DNA of 36,525 bases from Ruminococcus sp. (GTDB lineage: Bacteria; Bacillota; Clostridia; Oscillospirales; Ruminococcaceae), in contig JAAVHK010000130.1 in the NCBI GenBank assembly GCA_014799765.1, positions 1 to 36,525 of the forward strand. The letters are read 5' to 3'. A program made the translations under genes and the position numbers. Below the pieces are notes generated by a model. It had not been told where the DNA came from and did not search any database. It was given only the letters and a program-made list of their open reading frames with translations. This document shows, piece by piece, positions 1-6,717 of this stretch (the first letter of the stretch is position 1; the number at the start of each line of letters is the position of its first letter).

Positions 1-130
1 AATCCTTTGATAATGAAACAGTTTTTATATTATACTTTCCCTGTCCTAACATTGTTATCGCAGATGTTATATATGCAGATTCCCAGTCTGCGTACTGCTG
101 TAAGATGACAATTAAAATAGTCCTGCTCAT
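1..130 (-). CDS. DJ-1/PfpI family protein, N-terminal part (runs off the window)
   Basis: Only the first 43 codons are present; the gene continues past the left edge. The reading starts MSRTILIVILQQYADWESAY and continues with a TSAITMLGQGKYNIKTVSL-like stretch. This resembles the N-terminal beta strand and helix of DJ-1/PfpI-type (class I glutamine amidotransferase-like) proteins of Clostridia. An AGGAGG ribosome site lies at 138-143, eight bases before the ATG. It follows the acetyltransferase gene by 15 bases on the same strand, so the two are probably co-transcribed. The catalytic cysteine region lies outside the window, so activity cannot be judged. Confidence 0.7.
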   Translation of the reverse strand, partial: MSRTILIVILQQYADWESAYITSAITMLGQGKYNIKTVSLSKD

Positions 131-145
131 TTTATTTCCTCCTGT

Positions 146-637
146 TTATAAATCCAATAAAAAGAAATCGTTTATATCGCAATCTTTATAAGGGTGACTG
201 AATTTTATCGGCAAATCCTCTTCAATAATTTTCCTGAATCCTGCTTTTTTATAAAATTTATGTGCTCTTTCCGTATTACGTGGTGTATCAAGTAAAATAA
301 TTCTATAGCCTTTTTCTCTTGCAAAAGACAAAAGAACATCATAAAGTTTTCTGCCAATATGATTAGGTGTACCCTGATAACTTTCATATACAAAAAATTT
401 CTTTAAAACAGCGATTTCCGCACTATACGGCATTATTCCTATTGTACCTATCAGTTTATCGTTATCTGTAGCAATCCAAAAATTACCACCATTATTTATA
501 TATGATTCAACAATATTCAATAAATCAGGCTGATCGTCTACTGTAACATATGGTCTTGTACCGTCATTCTGAAAATGCAAAACAATATCTATGACATCTT
601 GTGTGTATTTTTCTTCAAACTGTCTTATTGTAATCAT
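146..637 (-). CDS. GNAT family N-acetyltransferase
   Basis: A 163-residue protein with the GNAT fold signature: a central strand followed by an acetyl-CoA-binding region (about 90-115, containing GRKLYDVLLSFAREKGY) and the typical C-terminal NTERAHKFYKKAGFRK motif. It probably transfers an acetyl group from acetyl-CoA to an amine; the substrate cannot be told. A longer reading from 649 exists, but GAGGGG lies just before the second ATG, so MITIRQ at 637 is the better start. The upstream ATG overlaps that ribosome site. It is followed at once by the DJ-1/PfpI gene and preceded by argG on the same strand. Confidence 0.85.
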   Translation of the reverse strand: MITIRQFEEKYTQDVIDIVLHFQNDGTRPYVTVDDQPDLLNIVESYINNGGNFWIATDNDKLIGTIGIMPYSAEIAVLKKFFVYESYQGTPNHIGRKLYDVLLSFAREKGYRIILLDTPRNTERAHKFYKKAGFRKIIEEDLPIKFSHPYKDCDINDFFLLDL

Positions 638-688
638 TTTACCCCTCATAACCGTGAATTTTATTGAATATTACATTTAAAGTACAAC

Positions 689-708
689 AGGCAGGAGTTA
701 CCCTGCCC
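689..708 (-). terminator. Possible weak terminator after argG
   Basis: On the minus strand a GGCAGG/CCTGCC stem (702-707 with 690-695) with a six-base loop lies about 30 bases downstream of the argG stop. It is followed by a poor T-run (TGTTGTACTTT), so it may only attenuate read-through into the acetyltransferase gene. Confidence 0.4.
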
Positions 709-735
709 GTGCAAAATTATTTCCAAATCATTAAA

Positions 736-1965
736 TTACTTGTTATCTCTCTTCTGGTCGAGTTTTGCCTTTACGTGTATCGGAAGTCCGAAAAGATTGA
801 TAAAGCCTGTAGCATCTGCCTGATTATATACTTCGTCAGCGTCGAATGTTGCAACTTCTTCGTCGTAAAGTGTGTACGGTGAAGTAACTCCGGCATTGAT
901 TATATTTCCCTTATAGAGTTTAAGTTTAACGTCACCGGTAACTGTCTTCTGTGTTTCGGTAACAAATGCACTCATTGCCTCACGTAACGGTGTGAACCAC
1001 TGACCGTTATATACTATATCCGCAAACTTTATACTCAGATACTGTTTAACTCTTGCTGTTTCCTTGTCGAGACAGAGCGTTTCGAGTACTTCGTGTGCAT
1101 GATAAAGTATTGCACCACCAGGGGTTTCATAAACACCTCTTGACTTCATACCTACAAGACGGTTTTCAACAAGGTCTGCAAGTCCGATACCGTTTTCACC
1201 GCCAAGTTTATTAAGGGTGGTTACTATTTCCGTACCGTTCATTTCCTTGCCGTCGATAGCCGTCGGAATACCCTTTTCAAAGTGAATTGTAACATATGTG
1301 GGCTTATCCGGTGCGTTTATTGGTGATACGCCTAATTCAAGGAAACCTTCCTTTTCGTACTGCGGTTCGTTAGCAGGGTCTTCGAGGTCAAGACCTTCGT
1401 GTGAAAGATGCCATATATTCTTATCTTTAGAATAGTTTGTCTCTCTGTTAATCTTCAGCGGAATTTCATGAGCCTCGGCATAGTCGATTTCTTCGTCTCT
1501 TGACTTGATATTCCATTCTCTCCACGGTGCTATGATTGCCATATCCGGTGCGAATGCCTTTATAGCAAGTTCAAAACGTACCTGGTCATTACCCTTACCG
1601 GTACAGCCATGACAGATTGCGTCAGCACCCTCTGCGATAGCTATTTCTGCTATCTTCTTTGCAATTATCGGACGTGCAAAAGATGTTCCGAGTAAATACC
1701 TGTTCTCGTATACAGCACCAGCCTGTACAGTCGGGAAAACATAATCCTGTATAAATTCTTCCTTTAAGTCAAGGACGATGAGCTTGGAAGCTCCTGTTTT
1801 CTTAGCCTTTTCGTCGAGACCGTCAAGTTCTGTACCCTGTCCCACGTCAGCGGAAACAGCGATTACTTCGCAGTTGTTGTAATTTTCCTTGAGCCACGGA
1901 ATTATGATAGATGTATCAAGTCCGCCGGAATAAGCAAGTACTACTTTTTTTATTTCCTTAGCCAT
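736..1965 (-). CDS. argG: Argininosuccinate synthase
   Basis: 409 residues, the usual length. ArgG joins citrulline and aspartate using ATP to make argininosuccinate, the penultimate step of arginine synthesis. The N-terminal PP-loop AYSGGLDTS is at residues 11-19, and the citrulline/aspartate-binding GCTGKGNDQVRFE motif is near residue 120. A longer reading to 2010 is possible, but AGGAGG at 1975-1980 sits correctly for the ATG at 1965 (MAKEIKK). argH is not adjacent, so the arginine genes are split in this genome. A consensus-like promoter and an inverted repeat that could be an arginine-repressor site lie upstream. Confidence 0.97.
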   Translation of the reverse strand: MAKEIKKVVLAYSGGLDTSIIIPWLKENYNNCEVIAVSADVGQGTELDGLDEKAKKTGASKLIVLDLKEEFIQDYVFPTVQAGAVYENRYLLGTSFARPIIAKKIAEIAIAEGADAICHGCTGKGNDQVRFELAIKAFAPDMAIIAPWREWNIKSRDEEIDYAEAHEIPLKINRETNYSKDKNIWHLSHEGLDLEDPANEPQYEKEGFLELGVSPINAPDKPTYVTIHFEKGIPTAIDGKEMNGTEIVTTLNKLGGENGIGLADLVENRLVGMKSRGVYETPGGAILYHAHEVLETLCLDKETARVKQYLSIKFADIVYNGQWFTPLREAMSAFVTETQKTVTGDVKLKLYKGNIINAGVTSPYTLYDEEVATFDADEVYNQADATGFINLFGLPIHVKAKLDQKRDNK

Positions 1966-2001
1966 TGTAAAAAACCTCCTGAAATAATATTCAATAAATA
2001 T

Positions 2002-2029
2002 ATTATACACTTATTCCAGACGTTGTCAA
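2002..2029 (-). promoter_or_regulatory. argG promoter (sigma-A type)
   Basis: On the minus strand TTGACA (2024-2029) and TATAAT (2002-2007) are separated by 16 bases, 37 bases upstream of the argG start. Both hexamers match the housekeeping consensus exactly. Confidence 0.8.
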
Positions 2030-2061
2030 GGGGTTTTGCATAAATATTCATTTTTTCAGAA

Positions 2062-2090
2062 AATATTCACATTTCAGTGAATATTATTCA
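2062..2090. promoter_or_regulatory. Inverted repeat, possible ARG box, between argG and mdh
   Basis: AATATTCAC (2062-2070) and GTGAATATT (2077-2085) form a perfect 9-base inverted repeat. An overlapping near-palindrome TGAATATTATTCA occupies 2078-2090. These resemble the TGAAT...ATTCA core of ArgR/AhrC operators, although the central spacing is one base short of the usual. They lie 33-61 bases upstream of the argG -35 box and about 100 bases upstream of the mdh promoter. Assignment to ArgR is an inference from sequence likeness and from the argG neighbour. Confidence 0.45.
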
Positions 2091-2190
2091 AACATTGAAA
2101 TTTATGAAATAATTATATGGAAAATGTCACATTAAAACATATTCCGTTTTGTGAATTTCTACAATTTTTAATAGATTATTTTTATTTTAC

Positions 2191-2219
2191 TTGATATTTT
2201 CTGTTTTTAATGCTATAAT
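2191..2219 (+). promoter_or_regulatory. Promoter of the malate dehydrogenase gene
   Basis: TTGATA (2191-2196), a 17-base spacer and TATAAT (2214-2219). The predicted transcript starts near 2226, giving a leader of about 56 bases. Confidence 0.8.
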
Positions 2220-2281
2220 AGATTCATGTATAAATTCGTATCTTGTATGCGAAAAATTTTTTTATGGAGGCTATCAATCCT

Positions 2282-3232
2282 ATGAAAGATAATAAAGGCA
2301 GTAAAATTTCCGTTCTCGGTGCCGGAAATGTAGGCGCAACTATCGCTTACACTTTTGCAGTACATGGCACCTGCTCAGATGTCGTTCTTGTTGACATCAA
2401 TGAAGCAAAGGCTAAAGGCGAAGCTATGGATATCCGCCATGGTATCTCTTTCGCACACAACATTGATATCACCGACGGCACTTACGACGATATAGCCGGT
2501 TCTGATATCGTTGTTGTTACTCTCGGTATGGGCAGAAAACCTGGTCAGTCAAGGCTTGACCTCATGCAGAACAATGTAAACATCATAAAACAGGTTATGC
2601 CGAATGTTGCTAAAATAGCTCCTGAAGCTATCTATGTTGTAGTAAGCAATCCTGTTGACATTCTTACATACGCTATCTTACAGTGTACAGACCTTAAACC
2701 CTCACAGGTTATCGGTTCAGGTACTATCCTCGACAGTGCGAGACTTCGTTCTGATATTGCCGAAAAGGCTTGTATCAGTCCGAAAAGCATTCATGCGTAT
2801 ATGTTCGGCGAACATGGTGATACTTCTTTCGTACCGTGGTCTACTACTAATATTGGCGGAATGAATATGTTCGACTACTGGACTTCAACAGGACGTTCAA
2901 TTGAAGAACTCGATACCGATACTATTGAAAAAAATGTCCGTGCCGCTGGCGGTGAGGTTATCAAGCGAAAAGGTGCTACTTTCTATGCTATCGCTCTTTC
3001 CGTAAACAAAATCTGTGAAACTATTATCCGCAATGCAAATAATATCCTTACTGTTTCTACTCTCACACACGGCAGATACGGTATTGACGATGTATGTCTT
3101 TCACTCCCGTGCATTGTAAACGGTCACGGTATTGCCGGTGAAGTAAATCCACCTCTCCTTGAAGAAGAACTCGAAAAACTCCGCAAGAGTGCTGATACCT
3201 TAAAACAGTTTATCGCACAGATTGATTTCTGA
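2282..3232 (+). CDS. mdh: NAD-dependent malate dehydrogenase of the LDH-like type
   Basis: 316 residues of the L-lactate/malate dehydrogenase superfamily. The NAD-binding GAGNVG motif is at residues 13-18, with D38 at the end of the second strand (NAD preference), substrate-binding R91, and the catalytic histidine in GEHGD. The substrate-loop residue that is Gln in lactate dehydrogenases (position 102 in LDH numbering) is Arg here: the loop reads GMGRKPGQSRLDL, with R85. That Arg is the hallmark of malate/oxaloacetate specificity, and malic enzyme follows. I therefore call malate dehydrogenase, although automatic annotation may say lactate dehydrogenase. The start is the ATG at 2282, preceded by GGAGG at 2266-2270; a TTG-initiated longer frame from 2243 has no ribosome site. 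Confidence 0.8.
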   Translation: MKDNKGSKISVLGAGNVGATIAYTFAVHGTCSDVVLVDINEAKAKGEAMDIRHGISFAHNIDITDGTYDDIAGSDIVVVTLGMGRKPGQSRLDLMQNNVNIIKQVMPNVAKIAPEAIYVVVSNPVDILTYAILQCTDLKPSQVIGSGTILDSARLRSDIAEKACISPKSIHAYMFGEHGDTSFVPWSTTNIGGMNMFDYWTSTGRSIEELDTDTIEKNVRAAGGEVIKRKGATFYAIALSVNKICETIIRNANNILTVSTLTHGRYGIDDVCLSLPCIVNGHGIAGEVNPPLLEEELEKLRKSADTLKQFIAQIDF

Positions 3233-3247
3233 AAATAACTGAATCTC

Positions 3248-3290
3248 AGCGAAAAACCGTTCAAATTTATGGTTTTTCGCTGTTATTTTT
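3248..3290 (+). terminator. Terminator or attenuator between mdh and malic enzyme
   Basis: A perfect 11-base stem AGCGAAAAACC/GGTTTTTCGCT (3248-3258 with 3271-3281) is followed by GTTATTTTT. It ends just before the ribosome site of the malic enzyme gene. I see no separate promoter in this gap, so partial read-through is likely. Confidence 0.75.
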
Positions 3291-3309
3291 AAGAAAGGAT
3301 ATTTTTAAA

Positions 3310-4485
3310 ATGAATTATGCTGAAGAATCCCTTAAAAAACATCTCGAATGGAAAGGCAAAGTAGAAGTTATATGCCGTACACCTCTCGAAACTACTGAAG
3401 ATTTATCACTTGCCTATACCCCTGGTGTAGCTCAACCGTGTCTTGAAATTCAGAAAGATGTTCTCAAAAGTTATGACCTTACACGCCGTTCAAACCTTGT
3501 AGCCGTCGTTACTGACGGTACTGCTGTACTCGGTCTCGGTGATATAGGTCCGGAAGCCGGTATGCCTGTTATGGAGGGCAAATGTGCTTTATTCAAGGCT
3601 TTCGGTGATGTAGATGCTATACCTTTATGTGTACGCTCTAAATCAGTTGACGATATTGTTAATACTGTACGACTTCTTGCCGGTTCTTTCGGTGGTGTAA
3701 ACCTCGAAGATATTTCCGCACCTCGTTGTTTTGAAATAGAAAAGAAACTCAAAGAATGCTGTGATATTCCGATTTTCCACGATGACCAGCACGGTACGGC
3801 TGTTGTTACTCTCGCCGCTATGCTGAACGCTCTTAAACTTACCGGAAAACATATCGACGATATACGTGTTGTTACAAGCGGAGCAGGTGCGGCAGGTATC
3901 GCTATTATAAAACTTCTCATTTCAATGGGTCTGAAAGATGTCGTTCTCTGTGACCGTAAAGGTGCTATTTATAAGGGACGTACCGAAGACATGAACCCCG
4001 TAAAAGAAGAAATGGCTGAAATTACCAACAAACAGTTAAGAAAAGGTACTCTCGCCGAAGTCATAAAGGGTGCAGATGTCTTTATAGGTGTTTCCGCTCC
4101 GAACTGTCTTACTAAAGAAATGGTTAAGTCTATGGCTAAAGACCCTGTTATTTTCCCTATGGCTAATCCTACCCCCGAAATCATGCCAGAAGATGCTATT
4201 GAAGCCGGTGCTGTTGTTGTCGGTACTGGCAGAAGCGATTATCCTAATCAGATTAACAACGTCCTCGCTTTCCCTGGTATTTTCAGAGGTGCGTTAGACG
4301 TCCGTGCAAGTGACATCAATGACGCTATGAAAATCGCCGCCGCTAAAGCTATTGCTTCTTTCGTAACAGATGACAAACTTGCTCCCGATTATATCATACC
4401 CAGTGTTCTCGATAAATCAGTTGCAAAAGCTGTTGCCGAAGCTGTAGCTAAAGCCGCTCGTGATACCGGCGTTGCAAGATTATAA
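3310..4485 (+). CDS. Malic enzyme (malate dehydrogenase, oxaloacetate-decarboxylating)
   Basis: 391 residues, the size of the short bacterial malic enzymes. It oxidatively decarboxylates malate to pyruvate and CO2 with reduction of NAD(P). Visible features are the N-terminal catalytic region with Y36 in AYTPGVAQ and K91 in VMEGKCALFKAFG, the metal-binding FHDDQHGTAVV segment near residue 150, and the NAD(P)-binding GAGAAG loop. Whether NAD or NADP is preferred cannot be read safely. With the upstream malate dehydrogenase it would convert oxaloacetate to pyruvate while moving reducing power, as in the malate shunt described for Clostridium thermocellum. AAAGGA at 3294-3299 precedes the ATG. 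Confidence 0.93.
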   Translation: MNYAEESLKKHLEWKGKVEVICRTPLETTEDLSLAYTPGVAQPCLEIQKDVLKSYDLTRRSNLVAVVTDGTAVLGLGDIGPEAGMPVMEGKCALFKAFGDVDAIPLCVRSKSVDDIVNTVRLLAGSFGGVNLEDISAPRCFEIEKKLKECCDIPIFHDDQHGTAVVTLAAMLNALKLTGKHIDDIRVVTSGAGAAGIAIIKLLISMGLKDVVLCDRKGAIYKGRTEDMNPVKEEMAEITNKQLRKGTLAEVIKGADVFIGVSAPNCLTKEMVKSMAKDPVIFPMANPTPEIMPEDAIEAGAVVVGTGRSDYPNQINNVLAFPGIFRGALDVRASDINDAMKIAAAKAIASFVTDDKLAPDYIIPSVLDKSVAKAVAEAVAKAARDTGVARL

Positions 4486-4500
4486 TAAAATATTTTTCCC

Positions 4501-4534
4501 TCCGGACAGTCGTAAAAAAGACTGTCCGGATTTT
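4501..4534 (+). terminator. Terminator after malic enzyme
   Basis: A perfect 11-base stem TCCGGACAGTC/GACTGTCCGGA (4501-4511 with 4520-4530) with an 8-base loop is followed by TTTT. The T-run is short. It lies between the malic enzyme stop and the hydF ribosome site. Confidence 0.7.
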
Positions 4535-4551
4535 ACAAAAGGAGTTTTTTT

Positions 4552-5778
4552 ATGTCCCTTAATGATACACCATCCGGCGAAAGAATCCATATAGGTTTCT
4601 TCGGTAAAAGAAATGCCGGTAAATCAAGTCTTGTAAATGCTGTGACCGGTCAGGAAATTTCTGTGGTATCCGATATAAAAGGTACTACTACTGACCCTGT
4701 TTCAAAAACTATGGAACTTCTTCCACTCGGTCCGGTAGTAATTACCGATACCGCCGGTTATGATGATTCCGGTACTCTCGGTGAAATGCGTGTCCGCAAA
4801 ACAAAACAGATTCTTAATAAAACCGATATTGCTGTTCTCGTCGTTGACTGTACAACCGGTATTTCTGATTCTGATACTGAACTTATTCAACTATTCAAAT
4901 CCAAAAATATTCCGTATATTATCGCCTACAATAAATCGGATATTAAAAATTTTCCATGTGAAACAATCGGACAATCCGAAAAACAAAATGTTACACGTAG
5001 AACAACTGAAATTTTTGTAAGTGCCGTCAATAAATACAATATCCATGAACTGAAAGAAAAAATTGCTTCTGTTGCCGTCCGTGAATCTGAAAAACATATA
5101 GTCGGTGACCTGATAAAGCCGGAAGATATTATCATTCTTGTTACTCCTATTGACAGTTCTGCCCCTAAAGGTCGTTTAATTCTCCCTCAACAACAAACTA
5201 TCCGTGATATTCTTGACTCAGATGCTATAGCCGTTGTTACCAAAGAATTTCAGTTATCCGATACTCTTGAAAAATTTCCCACTCCTAAAATGGTAATTAC
5301 AGACAGTCAGGCTTTCGGTTACGTAAGTAAAATAGTTCCCGAAAATATTCCGCTTACGTCGTTTTCAATTCTTATGGCTCGTTACAAAGGTTTCCTCGAA
5401 ACTGCGGTAAAAGGTGCGTCGGCTATCCGTAATCTTCAGGACGGTGACAAAATTCTTATATCCGAAGGCTGTACTCATCACAGGCAATGCGGTGACATCG
5501 GTAGCGTAAAATTACCTGCTCTTCTCCGAAAATTTACCGGAAAATCTTTAAATATAAACCTTTCCTCCGGTATCGACTTTCCGGAAAATTTATCTGATTT
5601 TAAATTAGTCATACATTGCGGTGGCTGTATGCTGAATCAACGTGAAGTTTCTTTCCGTATGAAATCCGCTATTGACCAGAATATCCCGTTTACAAATTAT
5701 GGTATCGCTATAGCCCTCATGAACGGCATCTTAAAAAGAAGTATTCAGATTTTTCCCGATATGGTGAATCTGTTATGA
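4552..5778 (+). CDS. hydF: [FeFe]-hydrogenase maturation GTPase HydF
   Basis: 408 residues, the family length. HydF is the scaffold on which the diiron subcluster of [FeFe] hydrogenase is assembled before transfer to HydA. The N-terminal TrmE-like GTPase domain has GKRNAGKSS (18-26), DTAGYDD and NKSD motifs. The C-terminal iron-sulfur ligands are C307 in CTHH and C356/C359 in HCGGC, the diagnostic CxH...HCxxC pattern. The ribosome site AAAAGGAG is at 4537-4544. The other maturases, hydE and hydG, are not in the window. Its last four bases overlap the start of the following membrane-protein gene (ATGA), implying translational coupling. Confidence 0.95.
   Translation: MSLNDTPSGERIHIGFFGKRNAGKSSLVNAVTGQEISVVSDIKGTTTDPVSKTMELLPLGPVVITDTAGYDDSGTLGEMRVRKTKQILNKTDIAVLVVDCTTGISDSDTELIQLFKSKNIPYIIAYNKSDIKNFPCETIGQSEKQNVTRRTTEIFVSAVNKYNIHELKEKIASVAVRESEKHIVGDLIKPEDIIILVTPIDSSAPKGRLILPQQQTIRDILDSDAIAVVTKEFQLSDTLEKFPTPKMVITDSQAFGYVSKIVPENIPLTSFSILMARYKGFLETAVKGASAIRNLQDGDKILISEGCTHHRQCGDIGSVKLPALLRKFTGKSLNINLSSGIDFPENLSDFKLVIHCGGCMLNQREVSFRMKSAIDQNIPFTNYGIAIALMNGILKRSIQIFPDMVNLL
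4989..5004. other. parS-like palindrome (inside hydF)
   Basis: TGTTACACGTAGAACA, two mismatches to TGTTCCACGTGGAACA. A weaker relative with three mismatches, TTTTCCATGTGAAACA, lies at 4950-4965. Confidence 0.55.
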
Positions 5779-6164
5779 AAAAACGTATTCCATATATAAC
5801 GGGATTCTTCCTGCTCCTGATTGTTGAAGTCTTAATAGCTATCTTTATATCCGGCGGTTTTATCAGAAACTATTTCGGTGATGTTATTGTAGTATGGGTT
5901 GTCTACTGTTTCGTGAAAATATTCCACGTAGAACAAAATTCATATATTACCGCCCTTGGTGTAATGATTTTCGCTTATCTCGTGGAGTTCCTGCAATATA
6001 TCCATATAGTTGACATACTTGGTCTCGGAAATATAAAATTCTTCCGTGTACTTATCGGGACAAGTTTTTCTGTTATTGATTTACTATGCTATTCTGCCGG
6101 TACTCTCGTAACTGTTATTATTATTTTCCTTAAATCAAAAATCAAAAAACATTTTACTCCCTGA
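5775..6164 (+). CDS. DUF2809-like small integral membrane protein
   Basis: 129 residues, almost wholly hydrophobic, with about four membrane segments (roughly 7-27, 38-50, 57-75 and 98-121) and a basic C-terminus (KSKIKKHF). The N-terminal arrangement RIPYITGFFLLLIVEVLIA followed by FIRNYFGDVIVVWVVY resembles DUF2809 proteins; their function is unknown. The start overlaps the hydF stop by four bases, so it is probably made together with HydF, but nothing in the protein suggests a role in hydrogenase assembly. It also carries a parS-like palindrome within its codons. Confidence 0.8.
   Translation: MKKRIPYITGFFLLLIVEVLIAIFISGGFIRNYFGDVIVVWVVYCFVKIFHVEQNSYITALGVMIFAYLVEFLQYIHIVDILGLGNIKFFRVLIGTSFSVIDLLCYSAGTLVTVIIIFLKSKIKKHFTP
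5930..5945. other. parS-like palindrome (inside the DUF2809 gene)
   Basis: TATTCCACGTAGAACA, two mismatches to TGTTCCACGTGGAACA. It encodes FHVEQ in the host gene. Confidence 0.55.
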
Positions 6165-6230
6165 CAGAATATAATAAATAAATCCGTTAATAATAGTATC
6201 AGAAAAATTTCAACACAGGGAGTGAATATT

Positions 6231-6581
6231 ATGTCTGTAAAACGGGGAGAAATTTATTATGCTGACCTTAGTCCTGTTGTAGGCTCGGAACAGGGTGGCA
6301 TAAGACCAGTACTTATTGTTCAGAATGATATCGGTAACAAACACAGTCCTACTGTTATCGCCGCTGCCATAACAAGTCAGCGTGACAAAACCCATCTTCC
6401 GACACATATCGAAGTACAAGCGGATAAGTGCGGTCTCTCTAAAGACAGTATCGTTCTTCTTGAACAGATACGCACTTTGGATAAAAAACGTCTGAAAGAC
6501 AAAATGGGTGAACTTGACCTCGGTGCTATGAACAAAGTAAATACAGCTCTTTCAATAAGTTTCGGTCTCGGTATAACCTGA
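6231..6581 (+). CDS. mazF: MazF/PemK-like endoribonuclease toxin
   Basis: 116 residues with the MazF core: KRGEIYYADLSPVVGSEQGG at residues 3-22, RPVLIVQND, and the AITSQ and HIEV strands. Family members cut single-stranded mRNA at short sequences and are normally held in check by a MazE-type antitoxin encoded immediately upstream. Here the 66 bases between the preceding membrane-protein gene and this one hold no antitoxin gene. The start is the ATG at 6231 with AGGGAGTGA just upstream; a GTG nine bases earlier falls inside that ribosome site. A strong terminator follows. Confidence 0.92.
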   Translation: MSVKRGEIYYADLSPVVGSEQGGIRPVLIVQNDIGNKHSPTVIAAAITSQRDKTHLPTHIEVQADKCGLSKDSIVLLEQIRTLDKKRLKDKMGELDLGAMNKVNTALSISFGLGIT

Positions 6582-6584
6582 AAA

Positions 6585-6613
6585 AAGTCCCTTATCTTAA
6601 GGGACTTTTCTTT
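6585..6613 (+). terminator. Terminator after mazF
   Basis: A 10-base stem AAGTCCCTTA/TAAGGGACTT (6585-6594 with 6598-6607) with a 3-base loop runs into TTCTTTT. It starts four bases after the stop codon. Confidence 0.9.
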
Positions 6614-6717
6614 TATATACTCAAAAAATTTTCCGGCTATTTAATTTCCTGCATATTTGTCCGTATATTTTCATATTCTGTAATGACGAATCAACAACAT
6701 CTGAAAGGGTGATTATT

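Noticed and set aside
664..882. 72-codon plus-strand frame at the end of argG
   Set aside because: Out-of-strand shadow of argG without a ribosome site.
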